Origin: Bordetella parapertussis
GTDB taxonomy: Bacteria; Pseudomonadota; Gammaproteobacteria; Burkholderiales; SG8-41
Direction: 5' to 3'
DNA length: 40,934 nucleotides
NCBI GenBank assembly: GCA_945901405.1
Contig: CAMDLH010000036.1
Coordinates: forward strand, 1-40,934
Translations under genes and position numbers: made by a program
Part shown: positions 25,139-33,104 of the stretch, piece by piece
Layout of the letters: every line of letters starts with the position of its first letter
How positions within the stretch are numbered: position 1 is the stretch's first letter
The notes under the pieces: model-generated
Seen by the model: the letters and a program-made list of their open reading frames with translations, nothing else
Told to the model about the DNA's origin: nothing
Databases searched by the model: none

Positions 25139-25993
25139 TCACGGCTTCGTCCCCGCAATCGTCACCCGATGCCCGTAACGCTTTTGCGGGAAGTAGTCCC
25201 ACATCGCCTGATGCATGGTGCAGCGGTTGTCCCAGAATGCAATCGAGTTCGGCCGCCACTTGAACCGGCACTTGAAGTCATCGCGCTCCGAGTGACGATA
25301 GAGCATGTCGAGGATCGCATCGCTTTCGAGCCGCGACAGGCCGACGATCTGTTCGGTGAAGTTCCTGTTGACGAATAGCGCGCGCCGTCCGGTTACCGGG
25401 TGGATGCGCACGACGGGATGCTCGGAGCGGGGAAGCTCGCCTGCCACTGTCTTGCGTTGCCGTCCGCGCCACACACGGTCGCCGTCGTGCATCGCTGTCA
25501 GTCCATCGATCATGTTTCGTACGGGCTCCGCCAGCGTCTCGTATGCCCGGTACATGTTGACGAAGAGCGTGTCGCCACCGGCGTTCGCCGGCGTCTGCTG
25601 CAAATAAAGAATGGAGCCCATCGGCGGCGTCGGGCTGCAGGTGACGTCGGAATGCCAGACTTCCCCCGCAACGTACCTGGAGTTCTCGTCCGCCTTGATC
25701 TCGATAATTTCCGGGTGGCCTTCCATGCGCGAGGTGGGGTGGATGTCGAGCTCGCCGAAGCGCCGTCCGAAGGCCTTGTGTTGTTCTATCGTGAGCTGCT
25801 GATCGCGAAAGAAAATCACCAGATGGCGCATCAGCGCCGTGTGAATCTCGTCGAACTGAAGCGCGGTGAGCGTCTGCCCGAGATCAACGCTGAATATCTC
25901 GGCGCCGATGGCCGGTGTAAGCGGTTCGACGCGGATCGTCTTATAGACGAGGCGGTCGCTATCGTAGTCACGGTCGGGGCGGTCGTCAGGCAT
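25139..25993 (-). CDS. TauD/TfdA-family Fe(II)/2-oxoglutarate dioxygenase
   Basis: A 284-aa dioxygenase. The iron site is VWHSD (His114, Asp116) and CTMHQAMWDY supplies the distal histidine. The 2-oxoglutarate-binding arginine lies in YGHRVTIAG close to the C-terminus. All required residues are present. It has the FFRDQQLT and RFGELDIHP segments common to TauD-type enzymes. The ATG at 25993 is favoured, although a TTG at 26008 overlaps the stop of the upstream CMD gene in a TTGA junction. It is the last gene of a reverse operon after a Bug receptor and the CMD protein, which suggests hydroxylation of an imported compound. Confidence 0.9.
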   Translation of the reverse strand: MPDDRPDRDYDSDRLVYKTIRVEPLTPAIGAEIFSVDLGQTLTALQFDEIHTALMRHLVIFFRDQQLTIEQHKAFGRRFGELDIHPTSRMEGHPEIIEIKADENSRYVAGEVWHSDVTCSPTPPMGSILYLQQTPANAGGDTLFVNMYRAYETLAEPVRNMIDGLTAMHDGDRVWRGRQRKTVAGELPRSEHPVVRIHPVTGRRALFVNRNFTEQIVGLSRLESDAILDMLYRHSERDDFKCRFKWRPNSIAFWDNRCTMHQAMWDYFPQKRYGHRVTIAGTKP

Positions 25994-26004
25994 GGCGTGT
26001 TTGC

Positions 26005-26550
26005 TCAAACAGAAGCCGGCTTGGGAATCGGCACACGATGCAGTTTCATGCCCATCGACACCGCGCTGTAGTAGCCCAACAACCCGATGACCTCTGCTAT
26101 GCCGTTGCGCCCCAGCAGCTTCTCGGCGCGGTCGAACACTTCATCCGAGCCGCCGCCAGGCGCCATCGAGATGGCGGCAAGATCATGGATCGCTTGCTCG
26201 CGCTCGCGGTCGAACGCTGGCGTCTGGCCGGCGCGCATCGCATCGAACACGGCTTGTTTGTATCCGAGTTCAAGGCAGCGTTTGACATGGGACGCCCAGA
26301 CATACTCGCCGCGCCAATGGTTGGCGATGATGCAAATGATGAGCTCGACCTCGCGCTCGCTGAGCGACCCCGCTTTGTTAAGAAACGTGCCGATGGTCTC
26401 CATGGCGGCCGCGAGTTTCGGCGAATGGATCCAGATCTTGTAAGGCGCGAGCAATTTGCCGCGGCCGGCGACCAGATCCGCGAACACCTTCTTCTGCGCA
26501 TCCGTCATTTCGTTATCGGGAATCTCCTTGATGCGATTCGTTTCCGCCAT
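26005..26550 (-). CDS. carboxymuconolactone decarboxylase/AhpD-family protein
   Basis: A 181-aa all-alpha protein of the CMD superfamily with SLSEREVELIICIIANHWRG, EYVWASHVKRCLELG and GYYSAVSMGMKLH. The redox cysteine pair is absent: the EYVW-A-S-H stretch sits where C-x2-C-x3-H is found in AhpD. Peroxidase activity is therefore unlikely, and a decarboxylase-like acid chemistry or accessory role is more probable. An AAGG site lies 8 nt before the ATG at 26550. It is coupled to the downstream dioxygenase and preceded 93 bp earlier by a Bug receptor on the same strand. Confidence 0.87.
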   Translation of the reverse strand: MAETNRIKEIPDNEMTDAQKKVFADLVAGRGKLLAPYKIWIHSPKLAAAMETIGTFLNKAGSLSEREVELIICIIANHWRGEYVWASHVKRCLELGYKQAVFDAMRAGQTPAFDREREQAIHDLAAISMAPGGGSDEVFDRAEKLLGRNGIAEVIGLLGYYSAVSMGMKLHRVPIPKPASV

Positions 26551-26643
26551 GATGTATACCTTTTCAATTACAGGGATGAGCGCGCATGGGTTCGTTTCCC
26601 GTGCCGCGCATTGTCGTAAACGATATCACAACGCGTCCGGCCG

Positions 26644-27627
26644 TTACGGCGCGCGCAGCCCGATCGTTACCACCACTTTGGCTAACGAATCGTGCAGGCG
26701 ACGCAGTTGCTTGTTGTGCTCCTCCGGCGTCATCGGCGCAGGTTCGAAGCCGATGGTGGCCATGCGCTCCTTGACGTCCGGAAACTCGAGTGCGCGCGCG
26801 ATGTCCTTGCTGATCTGATTCACTATGGCAGGCGGCGTGCCGGCCGGCGCGATGATCGCGTGCGTGGTGTCCCGCTCGAAGCCGGGCAGTGCGTCCGTGA
26901 TCAACGGTACGTCCAGCAGCGACGCCGCACGCTTCGCCGCGAGCTGCGCCAAAGCAATCACCCGCTTTTCCTGGATGAAGGGCAGCGCCGGCCCCAGGCT
27001 GATAAGGCCGTAGTTCAGGCGTCCCGCGGCGACCTCGACCAGCACCTCGGGCAACCCCTTAAAGGCTACATGCACAGCCTTGATGCCGGCCGCAAAGTTG
27101 AATCTCGCGGAGGTAATGTGGGTGCCGCTGCCCGCGCCGGACGTGCCGAACAGCAGCTTGCCTTGCCGCTCGTGCGCGAGCGCGATCAACTCTTTGACTG
27201 ACTTGACGCCCAGCGTCGGTGTGACGATCAGGGCAGTGGTGACCGTGCCAATCTGGGTGACCCCGGTGAAATCCCTGAGCAGGTTGTATAAAGGTTTCTC
27301 GGGCAGCACCGAGTTGATCACCATGGCGGTCGAGATCATCAGGAGTGTGTGGCCGTCAGGCGTGGAGTTGGCGACCATGACGGTGGCGAGCTGGCCGCCG
27401 GCGCCCGATCGATTATCGATGACGAGCGACTGCCCCCAGATATCGCTCAGTTTCGAGGCAACCATGCGCGTCGTGATATCGGTGGCGCTGCCTGGAGTGA
27501 AGCCCACGACAATGCGCACGGGCTTGGTGGGAAACTTCTCCTGCGCCTGCGCGAGGAGTGGCGTTGCCGCGACAGTAAACCCGGCTGCGATGATGGATGT
27601 ATACAGTGATGACTGCCATGCGTGCAT
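26644..27627 (-). CDS. Bug/TctC-family tripartite tricarboxylate receptor
   Basis: A 327-aa receptor. The signal peptide ends near LLAQAQE, followed by RIVVGFTPGSATDITTR, IDNRSGAGGQ, TPDGHTLLMI and VAFKGLPEVLV. AGGAGG precedes the ATG at 27627; the longer frame from 27648 is not needed. The P-G-G of the first loop is P-G-S here. It heads a reverse operon with a CMD protein and a TauD-type dioxygenase, so its ligand probably enters an oxidative route. The ligand itself is not known. Confidence 0.92.
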   Translation of the reverse strand: MHAWQSSLYTSIIAAGFTVAATPLLAQAQEKFPTKPVRIVVGFTPGSATDITTRMVASKLSDIWGQSLVIDNRSGAGGQLATVMVANSTPDGHTLLMISTAMVINSVLPEKPLYNLLRDFTGVTQIGTVTTALIVTPTLGVKSVKELIALAHERQGKLLFGTSGAGSGTHITSARFNFAAGIKAVHVAFKGLPEVLVEVAAGRLNYGLISLGPALPFIQEKRVIALAQLAAKRAASLLDVPLITDALPGFERDTTHAIIAPAGTPPAIVNQISKDIARALEFPDVKERMATIGFEPAPMTPEEHNKQLRRLHDSLAKVVVTIGLRAP

Positions 27628-27837
27628 AGTGCCTCCTGTATGAGACATCGTTCAATATGTGACATTACAACTTCAGTTACGACTTCGCAATACTCGATGC
27701 CAGCCTCCCCAACAATAGGGTCAGACGCAATACATTCCAACTAATTGATTTTATTGCACTTTTTACAACCTCTCATTTACATTAGGCTCGCATGTCCTAC
27801 TGCGCTTCTGCGTTTTCCGTCCGCTTTCGGCGGACGC

Positions 27838-27876
27838 CTATTCCGGTTTGATACCGGCGGCTTTCACCACCCTGCA
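27838..27876 (-). pseudogene. 12-codon C-terminal tail of a lost Bug receptor
   Basis: Read on the reverse strand this stretch encodes R-V-V-K-A-A-G-I-K-P-E followed by TAG. That is the exact family ending seen in the receptor at 28733 (RVVKAAGIKAE). Homology stops abruptly at about 27876, and an unrelated dispersed element begins 11 bp later at 27887. It is the scar of a fourteenth receptor gene, most of which has been removed. Confidence 0.7.
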
Positions 27877-27886
27877 AAAGCAAAAG

Positions 27887-27909
27887 GGTCAGGTCTTTCA
27901 TTATCGTAC
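27887..27909 (+). repeat. dispersed repeat fragment (GGTCAGGTCTTT...ATTATCGTAC)
   Basis: This is the forward-strand copy of the element at 23176-23198, with one mismatch over 23 nt. It sits between the receptor tail scar and the HigA-type gene. The remainder of the 295-bp gap (27628-27922) holds a GTCCGC hairpin at 27819-27835 and no gene. Confidence 0.6.
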
Positions 27910-27922
27910 AGTAAAGAGCGGA

Positions 27923-28252
27923 TTACGCAGCCATTTTTTCCTTGGGCACAAACGCGCGCTGCAATTCTTGTCGCGTCGCCCGTGCCGCGAACAACGCGCG
28001 CACAATCAAATCCAGTGACACAGCCGGGTCGCCGGCTTCGATTTTAGCCACGCGTGATTGGCTGGATCCCATGCGCTGCGCAAGATCAATTTGCGACAAG
28101 CGGCGCTTTGCTCTCGCCTGCTTGAGTGCACTGGTCAGCGACAGCTTGAGCTCCACCAGCATGACTTCTTCGTCACTCAGTTTCAGAAAATCTTTGGTGC
28201 TGCCAATCTTCCAACCCGCCGCCTGAAGTTTCTGAAGCTTTGCTTTGTTCAT
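27923..28252 (-). CDS. XRE-family helix-turn-helix antitoxin (HigA type)
   Basis: A 109-aa protein with an N-terminal region (AGWKIGSTKDFLKLSDEE) followed by a canonical HTH_3 domain: LKQARAKRRLSQIDLAQRMG, SSQSRVAKIEAGDPAVSLDL. It should bind DNA as a dimer and neutralise the RelE/HigB-like toxin encoded 19 bp upstream on the same strand. The toxin-first order is typical of higBA loci. GAGG lies 7 nt before the ATG at 28252; the longer frame to 28378 overlaps the toxin and is rejected. Confidence 0.85.
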   Translation of the reverse strand: MNKAKLQKLQAAGWKIGSTKDFLKLSDEEVMLVELKLSLTSALKQARAKRRLSQIDLAQRMGSSQSRVAKIEAGDPAVSLDLIVRALFAARATRQELQRAFVPKEKMAA

Positions 28253-28271
28253 AAGTTTTCCTCTCACAAAT

Positions 28272-28613
28272 TCAAATGGACTGGTAACGGCGCGACCGCG
28301 CCCTGCAGGCGCCGATAACCAGCTTGGGTGTTCGTTGCGTTGTCTTGGAAAACACTTCAAGAATCGCCATGGCGTCAACGTCGATGTGATAAATAATGCG
28401 CCAGGTTTTCATTGCATCCTGTATGCGCAATTCGTGACACGCTTTGCCGATGGACGGCATCGGGCGCGAATGCGGCAGCGGGATGTTTTCGCCTTGCTGC
28501 AGACGGCGCAAGAGCACGCCGGCCTCAATTCGCGCATCGGCGGAAAACGGCGGGGTTTTGACTTCACCGTGCAGCCAGACTAGCGGCTTGTCCAGTTTGC
28601 GTATGCCGGACAG
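28272..28613 (-). CDS. RelE/HigB-like (Gp49-type) toxin with no standard start codon
   Basis: The open frame reads GIRKLDKPLVWLHGEVKTPP at the front and then LLRRLQQGENIPLPHSRPM, CHELRI, TWRIIYHIDVDAMAILEVF and SKTTQRTPK. This is a full Gp49/HigB-type toxin of about 110 aa, a ribosome-dependent mRNA interferase fold. The frame opens after a TGA near 28620, and the only candidate starts before the conserved residues are CTG (28613, or 28595) or ATA. A GTG at 28517 would delete the first third of the domain. Either a CTG start is used or the toxin has lost its start codon. It is followed 19 bp later by the XRE antitoxin. Confidence 0.7.
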   Translation of the reverse strand: MSGIRKLDKPLVWLHGEVKTPPFSADARIEAGVLLRRLQQGENIPLPHSRPMPSIGKACHELRIQDAMKTWRIIYHIDVDAMAILEVFSKTTQRTPKLVIGACRARSRRYQSI

Positions 28614-28614
28614 T

Positions 28615-28634
28615 ATATGTCATTTCCGACATAT
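28615..28634. promoter_or_regulatory. inverted repeat upstream of the toxin frame
   Basis: ATATGTC (28615-28621) and GACATAT (28628-28634) are exact reverse complements with a 6-bp centre, directly upstream of the toxin frame. It is a good candidate operator for the XRE antitoxin. Its closeness to the CTG at 28613 would leave little room for a ribosome site there. Confidence 0.5.
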
Positions 28635-28732
28635 CCGTAATTTGCAAAAACAGGCGCAGGGTCTTTCGCACTCGTACGAGAATGCCGCCATTCCCCCGTC
28701 TCGCCGCGCGCGCCACCCGGTTTAGCTGCCGC

Positions 28733-29526
28733 CTACTCCGCCTTGATGCCGGCAGCTTTCACCACCCTCGCCCATTTCACGATTTGCGTTTTTACAAAGG
28801 CGGTGAACTGTTCTGGAGTCGAAGGCGCAGGATCGATTGCTTGCGCGATCAGTGTCGCTCGAATATCGGCCATGCCCAGCACGCCTCTTACTTCGCTGCC
28901 GAGGCGTTGCACGATGGCGGCGGGCGGGCGCGCGGGCGTCACCAAGCCGTACCAGTTTTTCGCCTCATAGCCCGGCACGCCGGCCTCGGAGATCGTGGGT
29001 ATGTCAGGCAGCGCAGCAGCGCGCGTTGCCGTGGTCACGGCGAGCGCCCGGATTCTGCCGGCCTTGACTTGCGGCACCACGGTGCCCGGCGAGGCAAAAA
29101 TCAATTGGATATGCTCCGCGATGAGATCAACCATGGCCGGGCCGCCGCCTTTGTACGCCACGTGCGTGAGGCGTATACCCGCCATCTCGTTGAATAGTTC
29201 GCCCGCCAGATGGCCGATGGCGCCGACGCCCGTCGAACCGAAATTCAGCGGTCTTGTTTTTGCCAGCGCCACGAGTACTTTTACCGAATTTTCCGCCACG
29301 GCGGGATGAACCGATAGCACGTTGTTCGCGTCTGCAATCCGCGTCACCCCCGCGAAATAACCGATAGCTTCTGCGCAATCGGCCGCGCGACCGGATCGAT
29401 GCCGCCGCCTGCCGCGAACCCGACGAGCAGCCGGATGGGGCGCGTAGGGTATTCCGCGGGCTGTGCGGCACAGGTGGCTGATATGCACATGCACGCGAAT
29501 GCCGCCGCACCTAATCGATTTGCCAT
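28733..29526 (-). pseudogene. Bug/TctC receptor inactivated by an internal deletion and frame change
   Basis: The N-terminal part (from ATG 29526) has a signal peptide and RLLVGFAAGGGIDPVAR then IAQKLS before running into a stop near 29344. The C-terminal part continues in another frame from YFAGVTRIADANNVLSVH to the normal end RVVKAAGIKAE. Compared with the intact receptors here, about 60 codons between QKL and the D-F-x-P/G-V segment are missing. These include the DNRPG and PDGYT ligand loops. The join lies near 29361. The remaining sequence is well preserved, so the deletion appears recent. It lies downstream of the GST gene on the same strand. Confidence 0.8.
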
Positions 29527-29609
29527 GCGCGTCAATTCGAATGGCTCAATCGAGCATGATAAAGGGCGAGCGACGGCTTTCTCACCGGAAACAACCGTGA
29601 CTGACCACC

Positions 29610-30236
29610 CTAACCCTTATGCACCGCCATCACGGCCTTCACCGCCGTGCGTTCGCTCATGCGCATGAAGTGATCGTTCACCTTGGGGAATTTCGCGATG
29701 TCCACGCCATCACTTTCCAGCCAGCCGCTGATGGTATAGAGATACGGATCGCAGATGCCGTAGGCCGCGCCCATCACCCACGGCCCCTTGAACATTTCGT
29801 TCTCGATCAGCGTGAAGCAGTCGGTCATATTTTGCGGCACCTTGGCGCGCATCGTTTCCTGCGCGGCAGGGTCGTCCGACCAGCGCGCAGCGCGCGGCCG
29901 GTGCGCGTGCGCCGGATGCACGGTAGAACACAGATAGCTGTTGAAGGCCTGCGCGGCAGCAAAATCAAACGCATCCACGGGCGCCAGCTTGGCCTGCGGA
30001 TGGGTCTGCGCGATCCACGCGAGTATCGCCGGGGTCTCGGTGATAATGCCGCGCTCGCTGACAAGCGCGGGCACGCGGCCTTTCGGATTCACCTTCAGGT
30101 ATTCAGGCTTGCGTTGATCACCCTGCGCGAAATTCAATTTCACCGTCTCGTATTTAGCGCCGGCTTCTCTGGCGTCTTCAAGCGCGATGTGCGATGCCAG
30201 CGCGCAGGTGCCCGGCGCCCAGAATAATTTCAACAT
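29610..30236 (-). CDS. glutathione S-transferase family protein
   Basis: A 208-aa cytosolic GST. The N-terminal thioredoxin-like domain has APGTCALASH, with Cys11 at the position of the beta-class active-site cysteine. NPKGRVPAL supplies the cis-proline and TETPAIL the glutathione gamma-glutamyl contact. The C-terminal helical domain has KGPWVMGAAYGICDPYLYT. The predicted role is conjugation of glutathione or reduction of thioether bonds. AAGGAG lies 7 nt before the ATG at 30236. It follows a Bug receptor by 36 bp on the reverse strand, so the two are probably one transcript. Confidence 0.9.
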   Translation of the reverse strand: MLKLFWAPGTCALASHIALEDAREAGAKYETVKLNFAQGDQRKPEYLKVNPKGRVPALVSERGIITETPAILAWIAQTHPQAKLAPVDAFDFAAAQAFNSYLCSTVHPAHAHRPRAARWSDDPAAQETMRAKVPQNMTDCFTLIENEMFKGPWVMGAAYGICDPYLYTISGWLESDGVDIAKFPKVNDHFMRMSERTAVKAVMAVHKG

Positions 30237-30272
30237 GTCAATTCTCCTTGGTTAACTAAACAATAATAGCGT

Positions 30273-31244
30273 CTATTCGACCTTCAACCCCGCCGAGCGC
30301 ACGACTTCGCCCCAGTCGCGCATTTCGTTGGATACGTACTGCTTGAACTGCGCCTGCGTGAACGGCGCGGCTTCGGCGGAATTCACCGCCAGCAATTCCT
30401 TGAGCCGCGCTTGCTCCACCGCTTTCATCGCCAGCCCGTGCAGGCGGCCCGTGATGTGCGCGGGCACACCGCCAGTGGTGAACAACCCGGTGTTGCATCC
30501 CATTTCAAATCCAGGCAGCGATTCAGCGACGGCGGGCGCCTCGGGAAACACCGGCGAACGCTTGAGTGCTGTTACACCGAGAAGCGTGAGACGCCCGGCC
30601 TTGATGTGCGGCACCGCCGCCGAGATGCACGCGAATCCCATGTCGCTTTCGCCGGAGACCATGGCGGCGGTGGCGGGCGCGCCGCCCTTGTACGGCACGT
30701 GCAGTAAATCCACTTTTGCATCGCGCTTGAAACGCTCGGAGGTGAGATGCGTTATCGAACCCGGGCCGGATGACGCGAACGACAACTTGCCGGCGCGCGT
30801 TTTCGCGAGATCAATCAGTTGCGGAATGCTTTTTACGCCGAGCTTCGCCGGCACCACCAGCACCAGCGGCGAGCGCGACGGCAGCGAGATCGGCTCCACG
30901 TCCTTGCGCGGATCGTACGGCAGCGATTTGTAGAGCGAGGCGCTGATGGCGTGGCTGGGCACATCGGTCATCATCAGCGTGTAACCATCGGCGGGCGCCT
31001 TGGCGACGATGCCCACGCCGAGCGTGCCCGCGGCGCCGGGGCGGTTGTCGAGCACCACCTGCTGGCTGAGCGAATCGGTAAGCGATGCGGCAAGCCCGCG
31101 CGCGATCACGTCGGTGACGCCGCCGGGCGGCCACGGCACGACCATGCGTACGGGGCGCGCCGGATAGTCTTGCGCGTGCGCGAACAGGGGCGTGCACGCC
31201 ATTGATGACAACACCGCAACACCAGTGATTTTCAAGCAATTCAT
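30273..31244 (-). CDS. Bug/TctC-family tripartite tricarboxylate receptor
   Basis: A 323-aa receptor. The signal peptide ends near LFAHAQD, followed by RMVVPWPPGGVTDVIAR, LDNRPGAAGT, PADGYTLMMT and VPYKGGAPATAA. AGGAGGGG precedes the ATG at 31244. It diverges from the SDR gene at 31340 across a 95-bp gap that must contain both promoters. The GST gene follows 36 bp later, so the ligand may lead to an electrophilic intermediate; this is inference only. Confidence 0.92.
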   Translation of the reverse strand: MNCLKITGVAVLSSMACTPLFAHAQDYPARPVRMVVPWPPGGVTDVIARGLAASLTDSLSQQVVLDNRPGAAGTLGVGIVAKAPADGYTLMMTDVPSHAISASLYKSLPYDPRKDVEPISLPSRSPLVLVVPAKLGVKSIPQLIDLAKTRAGKLSFASSGPGSITHLTSERFKRDAKVDLLHVPYKGGAPATAAMVSGESDMGFACISAAVPHIKAGRLTLLGVTALKRSPVFPEAPAVAESLPGFEMGCNTGLFTTGGVPAHITGRLHGLAMKAVEQARLKELLAVNSAEAAPFTQAQFKQYVSNEMRDWGEVVRSAGLKVE

Positions 31245-31339
31245 GACTTCCCCTCCTGCATGCGGCACTCTTTTTTAACAATTACATTATGCCTTAAGAT
31301 ACCGTGCAACCAATCCTGACACTTGGAAAAGGCATACGC

Positions 31340-32071
31340 ATGAAATTGCTCGAAGGAAAATCCGTCGCCATGACCGGTGGCGGCGGCGGGTTGGGACTTT
31401 GTTACGGCATGGCACTGGCCAAGGCAGGCGCATCGATTGCGGTGGCCGACATCAACCTTGCGGCGGCGCAAGCGACGGTTGATGCGATTACCAGGGCAGG
31501 TGGCCAGGCAGTGGCGGTGCAGGCCGATGTGACCAAGGCCGCCGAGTTTGAAAAATTATTTGATCTTACGGAAAACAAATTCGGGCCGCTGGATGTGCTG
31601 CTCAACATCGCGGGCATGTTCCCGCGCGTGGCGCTTGTCGACATGACCGAGGACACATGGGACGCGGTGATCGAATTGAATTTGAAAAGCGTGTATCTGG
31701 GCGCGCGCGCGGCGGTGCGGCGCATGCTGCCGCGCGGCAAGGGCGTGGTGGTGAGCACTGCCTCGGGCACGGGCATCCGCGGGCAACCCAAAGGCTCCGC
31801 CTATTCCGCATCAAAGGCCGCGATCATCGGCTTCACGCGCGCGGTGTCGCTCGAACTCAAGGACACGGGCGTGCGCATCAACTGCTTCGGCCCGGGTGCT
31901 ACCGACACGCCGCTGTGGCGCGTGGGCAAGAGCAAGGAGGATGTGAAGAAGCTGCTCGCGGCAGGTTATGTGTATCAACCCGACGAATTTTCCAACGTGG
32001 TGGTGTGGCTGGCGAGCGATTTGTCCGCGCCGCTGAATGGGGAATTCATCAGCCGGGATTTGCATAGATAA
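31340..32071 (+). CDS. short-chain dehydrogenase/reductase
   Basis: A 243-aa classical SDR. The cofactor loop is TGGGGGLG (TGxxxGxG), with an acidic residue after strand 2 (VADIN) that favours NAD(H). NIAG follows, then the catalytic STASGT serine and YSASK tyrosine-lysine. The C-terminus GEFISRDL is a slightly shortened form of the usual Gly-rich ending. It should oxidise a secondary alcohol or reduce a ketone in the cytosol. AAAGG lies 7 nt before the ATG at 31340. It heads a forward operon with a Bug receptor and a DadA-like oxidoreductase. Confidence 0.9.
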   Translation: MKLLEGKSVAMTGGGGGLGLCYGMALAKAGASIAVADINLAAAQATVDAITRAGGQAVAVQADVTKAAEFEKLFDLTENKFGPLDVLLNIAGMFPRVALVDMTEDTWDAVIELNLKSVYLGARAAVRRMLPRGKGVVVSTASGTGIRGQPKGSAYSASKAAIIGFTRAVSLELKDTGVRINCFGPGATDTPLWRVGKSKEDVKKLLAAGYVYQPDEFSNVVVWLASDLSAPLNGEFISRDLHR

Positions 32072-32124
32072 GACACGCTCCCTCTGAAGGATTTAGTGAC
32101 GCAGTATTTTCGAGGACTTCCATT

Positions 32125-33102
32125 ATGAAATTTACATTACGCCTTCTTGCCAACTCGCTGACCAGTATTGCCGCCATGTTTGCGGTGGCTGGCGCCCACG
32201 CCCAAACCTATCCCGCGAAGCCGGTAAAACTTTTCGTAGGCTTCCCGCCCGGCGGCGGCTCGGATGCGCTCGCGCGCCTGGTGGGCGCGGCGCTCACGGA
32301 GAAATTCGGCCAGCAGATCCTCGTCGACAACAGGCCGGGTGCGAACACCATCGTCGCCACCGAGTTCGTCAAGAGCCAGCCCGCCGACGGCTACACATTA
32401 TTATTCGTGTCGGCGTCGTTCTCGATCAACCCGAGTCTCTACAAACTGAGCTACGACATCGAGAAGGATTTCGCGCCCGCGTCGCTGGTGGCGATCGTGC
32501 CGCTGCTGTTGATCACGCACAACAGCATCCCGGTGAAAAACGTGAAGGAACTGATCGCGCTGGCACGAGCCCAGCCCGGCAAATTGAATTACGCCTCGTT
32601 CGGCATCGGCAGCGCCGCGCATCTGGCGGGCGAGATGATGCTGTCGATGACCAAGACCGACATGCTGCACGTGCCGTACAAAGGCAGCGCGCCCGCGGTT
32701 GCGGATGTGTTGGGCGGCCGCGTGGCGATGATGATGCCGGGCATAGGCTCGGCGATCAATCTTGCGAAGGAAGGCAAATTGAGAGCGCTTGCGGTCTCCA
32801 CCGCAAAGCGCGCGACGGGTGCGCCGGATATTCCAACCATCGCCGAATCAGGCATCCCCGGTTTTGATGTGGCGACGTGGGAATCGATACAAGCGCCGTC
32901 GGGCACGCCGGCGGATGCGGTGATGCGGCTCAATACGGCGATACGCGAAGCCGTCGCCGGCAACGAGCTACGGCAGAAAATGTTCAACCTGGGCTTTGAG
33001 CCGGACGCGACGAAATCACCCGCCGAAGTCGCGCAGTTCATCCGCGCCGAGCGCCAGAAGTGGGCGGCGCTGGTCAAGGCGCGCAACATCAAGGTCGATT
33101 GA
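32125..33102 (+). CDS. Bug/TctC-family tripartite tricarboxylate receptor
   Basis: A 325-aa receptor. The signal peptide ends near GAHAQT, followed by KLFVGFPPGGGSDALAR, VDNRPGANTI, PADGYTLLFV and VPYKGSAPAVAD. AGGA lies a few nucleotides before the ATG at 32125. The stop is separated by only two bases from the GTG of the following DadA-like enzyme, so the pair is coupled. The neighbour suggests an amino acid or N-substituted amino acid as ligand. Bug receptors for amino acids are known in Bordetella, which makes this plausible but unproven. Confidence 0.92.
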   Translation: MKFTLRLLANSLTSIAAMFAVAGAHAQTYPAKPVKLFVGFPPGGGSDALARLVGAALTEKFGQQILVDNRPGANTIVATEFVKSQPADGYTLLFVSASFSINPSLYKLSYDIEKDFAPASLVAIVPLLLITHNSIPVKNVKELIALARAQPGKLNYASFGIGSAAHLAGEMMLSMTKTDMLHVPYKGSAPAVADVLGGRVAMMMPGIGSAINLAKEGKLRALAVSTAKRATGAPDIPTIAESGIPGFDVATWESIQAPSGTPADAVMRLNTAIREAVAGNELRQKMFNLGFEPDATKSPAEVAQFIRAERQKWAALVKARNIKVD

Positions 33103-33104
33103 GC

